From positions 1 through 64,000 of the forward strand of contig JABIHA010000108.1 in assembly GCA_018649885.1 (NCBI GenBank): a stretch of DNA of 64,000 nt. The letters are read 5' to 3'. Below are positions 58,529-64,000 of the stretch, in pieces; position 1 is the first letter of the stretch, and each line of letters opens with the position of its first letter. This DNA is from Bacteriovoracaceae bacterium. GTDB taxonomy: Bacteria > Bdellovibrionota > Bacteriovoracia > Bacteriovoracales > Bacteriovoracaceae. Made by a program: the position numbers and the translations under genes. The notes under the pieces were generated by a model, which was given only the letters and a program-made list of their open reading frames with translations, was not told where the DNA came from and did not search any database.

Positions 58529-61246
58529 CTATAGATTCCTTCTATTAAGCATCAATTCCGATAATTCACTTTTTGCTAATTCTTTAATATATGATGATAC
58601 TCCTTCATCACTAACTAACTTTTTTAAAACTTCTTCAGCTTCTTTTGTCTTAAAGTTTTTAATTAGGTTTTTTCCAAGAAGATATTGCAATCTTCCATCG
58701 TAGATCGATATAGGAAATTTTTTGAGAAAGCCCTTAATTCTAGACTCTACTTTTCCAAAATCAGGCTTACTCATTCCAGCAATAGTTTCAATATAGAGAT
58801 ATTCTATCCTCTCAATAGCACCACTAAGCTTTTCACCACCATCTTTAACTTTTAATTCGAGTTCTTTTACCAATGCGTCTGCAATTCTTCTGAATTTTTC
58901 CAACCTTCCCTTTTCGTAGAGAGATTCTGAATATCCAACAAGTAAATCACCCATTTCGTCTGTATTTAATGGAAGCTCATTTTTTTTACCAATAATAAAA
59001 TTTTCAAAGCTCTTAATTGAGTTGTTGTAGTTCTTCTTCTTATAACTGGCATAACCTCTGTAGAGATTAAGCTTTGGAAAATCTAAAATTGTCATCTTTT
59101 TTGTAAGATCCAACAAATCGTCCCAGCTACCACTTTGATACTTATTAAGTGCTAATAACTCATTTCTCATATTCTTCTTATTATAACTAGTGTCTCTTTC
59201 AACCCACTCAGGAAATGTTCTTTTAGGCAGGCCATCTATATTGGAAAACCTTTTCATCAACCTCTCAAAAGACTTTGTTAAACCAAGACGAAGATAAGAT
59301 TTCCCCACCAAAAAATTGATATAAGGATCTTGTGAGACTTTCGCAAGGTACTTATCGCTATAAACTTCCCATACTCTTACTGCTCTTGAGTAATTTGCAT
59401 CCATATAAGACTTCTGCATAAGTCCATACACTATTTCAGCGCCATCCTCTTCATAAACCCTTTTACTCGATAATTTCAAACTAGGAAGAGGTATAGATTT
59501 CAAATAACTTAGAGCTTCCAGGTACTTCTTTCCATTAATTAAACTTCTAAGTCTTACTAACCATAACTGCTTTTTTAAATTCTGATTTATGGACTTTTTT
59601 TCAACTTCGTCTTGTTTGAGAAAAACAAGGTTGTCTTTTTCTCTAAGGCCTGGATTTTTCTTTCTTACATAACTCAAACCTACATATCTCAATTTTGCCT
59701 CATATCTTGCCTGAGGGACAACCGATTTATTTATAGCGTCTAGATATAGCCTGAGAGTTTTTGCATGTTTCTTTTCTAAAAGATCATAACAAAGTGCAAG
59801 CCTTACTCTCGCAAATGAAGACAAACTCATATACGAATATTGGGCCAAAAATTGATCATATTCTCTAACTGCTTTTTGGTATTGTGCAGTTCTAAAATAG
59901 GCTTCAGCAATATTGTATGAGATAGCAGCCATTATAGGTTTGGTCATGGCCGCTTTTTCATTTTCATACAATTTAATCAGCTCTTCTTCTTTATTCATAA
60001 CGAGAAAAACATATGATTTATAAGCAAAGGCCAACTGACCAGGCATTAGTTTTTGTACTATCCCATCACTTACAAATTTATCAATTTTTTCTACTTGTTT
60101 TAACATTGCCAAGTTAAAGGTAATAAATTTTGTCGTGATAACAGCCGTTTCAGTGTCAAAATCAGCCCGACTCTTAACAAAGAGCTTTTTAGAATATTTT
60201 AGTGATTGTACATAATCACCTTCTTCAATATGTATTTGAATTAAAAAGAGATAGATGGCCCTTTGTAGGTTGTAATCTTTGGCCCTTTCAGAAATATCTG
60301 CATAAAGATTCATTGCCGATTTTTTCAAACTCGACTGATTTTTATAGATGTGACTTTTCATTAAGGCATTTGCCCTAAGGTAATCATTCATTACAGCATT
60401 GGAATCTTGACCATAGGTTCTTTCATATAGTGTGATTGATTTTTCCATCAATCCAAACTTCTCTTTTCTAAAAAGATTAATCGTGAGCTGCATTTTGGCT
60501 TCTTTCTTATCCTTTTCAAAATCTCGGTCTTTAATTGGATAGAAGAACTCAGGAGTTTTACTCTTTAGATTTATAATTTTCTTAGGTGCCGGGATATGTG
60601 GTTCATAATTCCAAATAAAAGATGCACCATATCTAAAATCTCTATACCTACTATCTGCTTTGATCGCCGCAGCTTTTTTAGTTTTAACACCCAAGGATGA
60701 CTTAATCTCTGAGAATTTCTTTCCTTTGGTTTTTATTTTTTTAGGTAAGACCTTCTTTAAGCTTAGTCCTTTTAATGGGTCTAAAGCTTTCCTGGCCTTA
60801 ACTAGTGTCTTTCCCGGTATTGGTACCAACTTATCACTTGCAGCCGGATCGTTTATCCAAAAATCAATTATGTATTTATTTTCGTTCTCTCTATAAAAGC
60901 TAAACAGTTCAACTTTAGGACTATGAAGGTTTAATATAATGGTAGCGGGGTTTTCAGGAAATTTCTTCAAAGAAAATGCCACGTCTTTAACGTACTTCTT
61001 TCCCCAGGACTTCTTTGAAAAGTCTCCCTTTAATTCTTCGAATATAGAAAGATTGAGCGTTTGGATTTTTACAGTCGCTCCACTCTTTATAATGTGTAAC
61101 TGCTCTTTTGGAGTAAAGATGTTTAACCGGTGATGAGTCTTATAAGCTTTCTCTGATAGAAGCGCAGACTCTGCCGGTGTCACAGTAGCAAGAATTGCCG
61201 TTGCAATAAGTGCTAATGTCAAAATTTTGATATCTAGTTTGAACAT
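58529..61246 (-). CDS. large periplasmic TPR-repeat protein of the flagellar cluster
   Basis: 905 residues. Signal peptide MFKLDIKILTLALIATAILATVTPAES, an AMIN-like beta domain (about 40-140, KIQTLNLSIFEELKGDF ... NPATIILNLHSPKVELFSFY), a basic linker, then about 600 residues of tetratricopeptide-type helical repeats (AFAYKSYVFLVMNKEEELIKLYENEK, ISYNIAEAYFRTAQYQKAVREYDQFLAQYSYMS, YRGYASYKKKNYNNSIKSFENFIIG). It heads the flagellar transcript, 27 bases before the regulator. Periplasmic TPR proteins such as PflA scaffold flagellar motors in Campylobacter, and this could be a counterpart (inference). Confidence 0.75.
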   Translation of the reverse strand: MFKLDIKILTLALIATAILATVTPAESALLSEKAYKTHHRLNIFTPKEQLHIIKSGATVKIQTLNLSIFEELKGDFSKKSWGKKYVKDVAFSLKKFPENPATIILNLHSPKVELFSFYRENENKYIIDFWINDPAASDKLVPIPGKTLVKARKALDPLKGLSLKKVLPKKIKTKGKKFSEIKSSLGVKTKKAAAIKADSRYRDFRYGASFIWNYEPHIPAPKKIINLKSKTPEFFYPIKDRDFEKDKKEAKMQLTINLFRKEKFGLMEKSITLYERTYGQDSNAVMNDYLRANALMKSHIYKNQSSLKKSAMNLYADISERAKDYNLQRAIYLFLIQIHIEEGDYVQSLKYSKKLFVKSRADFDTETAVITTKFITFNLAMLKQVEKIDKFVSDGIVQKLMPGQLAFAYKSYVFLVMNKEEELIKLYENEKAAMTKPIMAAISYNIAEAYFRTAQYQKAVREYDQFLAQYSYMSLSSFARVRLALCYDLLEKKHAKTLRLYLDAINKSVVPQARYEAKLRYVGLSYVRKKNPGLREKDNLVFLKQDEVEKKSINQNLKKQLWLVRLRSLINGKKYLEALSYLKSIPLPSLKLSSKRVYEEDGAEIVYGLMQKSYMDANYSRAVRVWEVYSDKYLAKVSQDPYINFLVGKSYLRLGLTKSFERLMKRFSNIDGLPKRTFPEWVERDTSYNKKNMRNELLALNKYQSGSWDDLLDLTKKMTILDFPKLNLYRGYASYKKKNYNNSIKSFENFIIGKKNELPLNTDEMGDLLVGYSESLYEKGRLEKFRRIADALVKELELKVKDGGEKLSGAIERIEYLYIETIAGMSKPDFGKVESRIKGFLKKFPISIYDGRLQYLLGKNLIKNFKTKEAEEVLKKLVSDEGVSSYIKELAKSELSELMLNRRNL

Positions 61247-61378
61247 TTTTTTGAAACTTCCTGTCTCAAAAGCTGACTAAGTCCCTTCCTGGGACGTTTT
61301 ACCTAGTTCTATTCTACCTATTTTTGTGCCTAACGGAAGGAATATTTTTCTGGGGGTACAAATTTTCCGAGTGATATT

Positions 61379-61406
61379 TTGACACCTATCAAAATATGCC
61401 TATTTA
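61379..61406 (+). promoter_or_regulatory. possible sigma-70 promoter of the lipoprotein-mla operon
   Basis: TTGACA (61379-61384), a perfect -35 hexamer, is followed after 16 bases by TATTTA (61401-61406), a weak -10, in the gap upstream of the 61472 gene. Another -10-like TACAAT (61405-61410) would need a 20-base spacer. The position, about 65 bases before the ATG, is reasonable. Confidence 0.4.
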
Positions 61407-61471
61407 CAATAAGTTAGCCCTGGAATCTAATCAAATATATAAAGATATTAATGCATTTATAAGGGTGTTAA

Positions 61472-62050
61472 ATGCTCAAGCTTTTTAAAAAAGAAGTCTC
61501 CCAAAACAAGGAGACACACGGCCTAAACGCAAAAAGGTTTTCGAAACTCACCTTTCGCTTCTGTCTTGTGATATTCATCTATGGCACCACAACCTCATGT
61601 AGCCTCTTTCTGAAAACTTCAGATACTGATAGAAAAAATGAAAGCTATCAATTGAATTTTAAGAATAAGATCTGGAGTCCAATCGAAAAAGATACAGCTG
61701 ATTATGCTTATTATAATTCCAGTTCTAGTACTATCTTCATGATCAATAGCTACTGCAAGAAATATCAAACAACCACCCTTAAAAATTTAACGGATCATAT
61801 TTTAACCGGAATTACTGATAGAAAAATCCTCTACCAAAAAGATCTGAAGCTTTATAAAAGAGATGCTCTTGAGACACATGCATCAGGAAGCATGGATGGT
61901 ATTCAAGTTCAGTTGAAAATCATCACCTTTCTTAGAAATAGATGCACATATGATTTCACCCTAATAGGCTCAAAAGCTTTTAAGAAAAAAGACCTCGCTA
62001 CATTTCAATCTGTTGTACGCTCCATTAACTTTAATGACAGGGGAGAATAG
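61472..62050 (+). CDS. lipoprotein of the mla-type operon, unknown
   Basis: 192 residues. A basic N terminus, a hydrophobic stretch and the lipobox TTTSC (near residue 43) make it a lipoprotein with an unusually long pre-sequence (MLKLFKKEVSQNKE... before the hydrophobic core). The mature part has two further Cys (NSYCKKY, NRCTYD) and ends INFNDRGE. No family recognised. It sits six bases upstream of mlaE and is probably co-transcribed with it, so it may be a lipid-binding or outer-membrane partner of the Mla system (inference). Confidence 0.68.
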   Translation: MLKLFKKEVSQNKETHGLNAKRFSKLTFRFCLVIFIYGTTTSCSLFLKTSDTDRKNESYQLNFKNKIWSPIEKDTADYAYYNSSSSTIFMINSYCKKYQTTTLKNLTDHILTGITDRKILYQKDLKLYKRDALETHASGSMDGIQVQLKIITFLRNRCTYDFTLIGSKAFKKKDLATFQSVVRSINFNDRGE

Positions 62051-62056
62051 AAAACT

Positions 62057-62830
62057 ATGACAGCCGGTATTACTAAAAAAATTCACGATACCGTTTTTAT
62101 GATCGGAGAACTGGGTTACCTAGGCGTTGAAAGTATAAAGTGTTGTCTGACACGTCCTTTTTATTTCTCCAAGCTTATGGAGCAAATCAATTTACTCGGT
62201 ATTGGCTCTCTTTCTATTACTATTGTAATAGGCCTTGTTATGGGGCTCGTAATGACCCTGCAGTTTGGTTTTGGCCTTGCTAAGTTCGGTGGAACGCTCT
62301 ACGTACCCGGTGTTGTGGCGCTGTCTCTTACACGAGAGATGGCCCCCATATTTACCTCTTTATTAGTTGCTGGTCGTATTGGCTCAGGAATTACAGCTGA
62401 GATCGGTTCAATGAATGTAACTCAGCAAGTGGATGCCATTAGAGCACTTGGAACTTCTCCTATTAGGGTTTTAGTTGTACCACGATTATTGGCTGCAATG
62501 ATTTCACTCCCATTGTTAACTGCTGTATCAAATGTACTAGGAATATTAGGTGGTATGGTTATTTGCTCAGTTGAATTTCACATACCTCCTGGTTTTTACT
62601 TCCAAAGAGTTTTTTCTACAGTAAAACTTCATGACTTTTCTAGTGGGCTACTAAAGACTGTTTTTTTTGCAACAGTTATAACTCTTGTTGCTTGCTACAA
62701 AGGATTTAATACAACTGAAGGAACAAAGGGTGTGGGCCAATCAACTACCTGGGTAGTTGTTGTTAGCTCCATTTTAATATTAATTTCGGACTTTTTTCTA
62801 AGTAAGATTTTCCTCTTACTATTAGTTTAA
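62057..62830 (+). CDS. mlaE: Mla phospholipid transport permease MlaE
   Basis: 257 residues, five to six membrane helices, MlaE/permease family. Conserved segments: GLVMGLVMTLQFGFGLAKFGG, SLTREMAPIFTSLLVAGRIGSGITAEIGSMNVTQQVDAIRALGTSPIRVLVVPR and YKGFNTTEGTKGVGQSTTWVVV. It is the inner-membrane part of the MlaFEDB ABC transporter that moves phospholipids between membranes. Six bases after the lipoprotein gene, four bases before mlaF. Confidence 0.95.
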   Translation: MTAGITKKIHDTVFMIGELGYLGVESIKCCLTRPFYFSKLMEQINLLGIGSLSITIVIGLVMGLVMTLQFGFGLAKFGGTLYVPGVVALSLTREMAPIFTSLLVAGRIGSGITAEIGSMNVTQQVDAIRALGTSPIRVLVVPRLLAAMISLPLLTAVSNVLGILGGMVICSVEFHIPPGFYFQRVFSTVKLHDFSSGLLKTVFFATVITLVACYKGFNTTEGTKGVGQSTTWVVVVSSILILISDFFLSKIFLLLLV

Positions 62831-62834
62831 CGAT

Positions 62835-63581
62835 ATGGAAGAAAAAGCGCTGTTAGAATTAAAAAACATAGGTAAGTCATTCGACAAAAATGTCGTACAC
62901 CTGGATATTAACCTCAAATTATACCAAAATGAAACACTCGGTTTGCTCGGTGGATCTGGAACGGGTAAGTCAGTTCTGCTTAGGGAAATTGTTGGCCTTG
63001 AGTATGTTGATCACGGTGAAGTTATCTATCACGATCAGCCCATCCAAAACCTTAAAGAAATAGATTTATTTAAAATACGAACAAAGATTTCCTACTCCTT
63101 CCAAAATGGAGCATTATTTGACTCTCAAAATGTCTTCGACAATTTGGCCTATCCACTTTTTGAGCACACAGATCTTAGCCTTGAAGAAATTTCAGCTAAA
63201 GTGGCTGAAATCCTAGGCCTAATTGGGCTTGAAGGTTCTGAAAAATTAATGCCCTCAGATCTATCTGGTGGAATGCAAAAACGAATTGGCATGGCTCGTG
63301 CAATTATTTTAGAGCCTGAAATAATTCTCTATGATGAACCGACAGCAGGGCTTGATCCATCAAATACTCAAAATATATTATCAGTAATGGAAAAGTTAAA
63401 AGGAACAGGTGTCTCGTCAATATTCGTAACTCACGATATTCCAGCGGCGCTTAAGATATGTGACAGGATTCTCATTTTATATGAGGGGAAAATTGCTTTT
63501 AGCGGTAGCCCCCGAGAATTTATTGATTCTGAAAATCCTATTGTTAAAGAATTTTTCTTAAATTCAATCAAGGAAGTGTAA
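62835..63581 (+). CDS. mlaF: Mla phospholipid transport ATPase MlaF
   Basis: 248 residues. Walker A LGGSGTGKS, Q-loop SYSFQNGALFDS, signature DLSGGMQKRIGMARAI, Walker B ILYDEPTAGLDPS and H-loop VTHDI. The Q-loop wording SFQNGALFDS and SGGMQKRIGMAR are typical of MlaF. It powers MlaE. Followed by mlaD with one base between. Confidence 0.95.
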   Translation: MEEKALLELKNIGKSFDKNVVHLDINLKLYQNETLGLLGGSGTGKSVLLREIVGLEYVDHGEVIYHDQPIQNLKEIDLFKIRTKISYSFQNGALFDSQNVFDNLAYPLFEHTDLSLEEISAKVAEILGLIGLEGSEKLMPSDLSGGMQKRIGMARAIILEPEIILYDEPTAGLDPSNTQNILSVMEKLKGTGVSSIFVTHDIPAALKICDRILILYEGKIAFSGSPREFIDSENPIVKEFFLNSIKEV

Positions 63582-63582
63582 A

Positions 63583-64000
63583 ATGAGGTTAAGGCCCCAC
63601 GAAATCAAAAATACAATAAGGACAGGGGTGTTTATTACTGCCTCTGGCATTGTGGCAATGACCTTTATTTTTTTTCTTGGAAAAGAAAGTAAAATTTTCT
63701 CCAGTGTAAACATCTATAAATCACAAGTTAAAAATGCAGATAATTTAAAAATTGGAGCTGCCGTTCATCTTAAAGGTGTAAAAGTTGGTAGCGTTAGATC
63801 TATCGACTTTAAGAGTCTCAATGAAATTGAATTCAAATTTAGTGTCGATAAAAACTATTCTGAATGGGTAAGAAGAGATAGCGTCGTTTATATCAAAACC
63901 CAAGGAATGCTAGGAGATAAGTATCTTGAAATATCAGGTGGCTCTGATGTCACTTCTCCTGCAGACAATGGCGCTTTTTTAGAACCTGGAGGAGCTGCAG
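63583..64000 (+). CDS. mlaD: Mla MCE-domain protein MlaD, 3' end outside the window
   Basis: At least 139 residues; open at base 64000. ATG 63583 with AAGGAAG six bases upstream. One N-terminal membrane helix (about 13-34, TGVFITASGIVAMTFIFFLG), then the MCE domain (about 40-130) with ADNLKIGAAVHLKGVKVGSVRSI and KTQGMLGDKYLEISGG. MCE proteins form the periplasmic ring through which phospholipid passes. The rest of the mla operon is beyond the window edge. Confidence 0.93.
   Translation, partial: MRLRPHEIKNTIRTGVFITASGIVAMTFIFFLGKESKIFSSVNIYKSQVKNADNLKIGAAVHLKGVKVGSVRSIDFKSLNEIEFKFSVDKNYSEWVRRDSVVYIKTQGMLGDKYLEISGGSDVTSPADNGAFLEPGGAA

Overview
The window is AT-rich, densely packed DNA from a Gram-negative, flagellated bacterium. 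Signs of an outer membrane include a LolA-like carrier, Mla lipid-transport genes, two beta-barrel-like proteins, several lipoproteins and a Tat-exported enzyme. The gene content (gapA-pgk-tpiA-secG, a fliE-to-flgE basal-body/hook block, a Lys/Ala-repeat histone-like protein, many small secreted proteins) and the base composition fit the Bdellovibrionota, probably the Bacteriovorax/Halobacteriovorax side. That placement is inferred from gene content only; no rRNA or tRNA gene was recognised in the window. No CRISPR array, prophage or complete insertion sequence was seen.

Layout. 0-7.5 kb: a partial small secreted protein, a YhaM-like OB-fold/HD nuclease, the glycolytic operon gapA-pgk-tpiA followed by secG with a good terminator, a class-V aminotransferase and an HD-GYP protein. 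7.6-13.6 kb: an accessory stretch of small exported proteins (including a 37-residue peptide with its own terminator), a Tat-exported intradiol dioxygenase-like protein, a degenerate Nudix protein, a HugZ-like protein and ssb. 13.6-17 kb: a two-gene operon of a ThDP-dependent enzyme and an FAD dehydrogenase. 17-28.4 kb: lipoproteins, a beta-barrel-like protein, a membrane split zinc-ribbon protein, a large TadG-like protein, the Lys/Ala-repeat protein, a glutaredoxin, an HD phosphohydrolase, two linked uncharacterised membrane proteins and a rhodanese-like protein. 28.4-33.5 kb: a minus-strand operon of LolA-like carrier, two FtsX-type permeases, a LolD-type ATPase and an outer-membrane protein. 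33.6-34.8 kb: a small secreted protein, a MarR regulator and an unexplained 240-bp element with perfect 33-bp inverted ends. 34.8-39.4 kb: cell-shape operon mreC-mreD-PBP2-rodA without mreB. 39.5-46 kb: a PpiD-like foldase, a ferredoxin, a secreted HExxH protein, an ABC-F ATPase, a secreted ankyrin protein and the remnant of a DJ-1/PfpI gene. 46.1-61.2 kb: one long minus-strand flagellar cluster, reading in transcription order as a large periplasmic TPR protein, a degenerate NtrC-type regulator, flgB, flgC, fliE, fliF, fliG, fliH, fliI, fliJ, a MotE-like gene, fliK, flgD, a flagellar-operon small protein and flgE. 61.4-64 kb: a lipoprotein followed by mlaE-mlaF-mlaD, the last cut by the window end.

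The clearest working units are lower glycolysis (gapA-pgk-tpiA), cell elongation (mreCD-PBP2-rodA), flagellar rod, hook and export-ATPase assembly, Mla phospholipid transport, and a LolCDE/MacB-like envelope transporter. The items most worth a second look are the 33-bp inverted-repeat element, the NtrC-type flagellar regulator that lacks both GAFTGA and the Walker B acids, the large TPR protein co-transcribed with it, the membrane split zinc ribbon, the orphan 37-residue peptide, and the PfpI fragment lying in frame behind the ankyrin gene.
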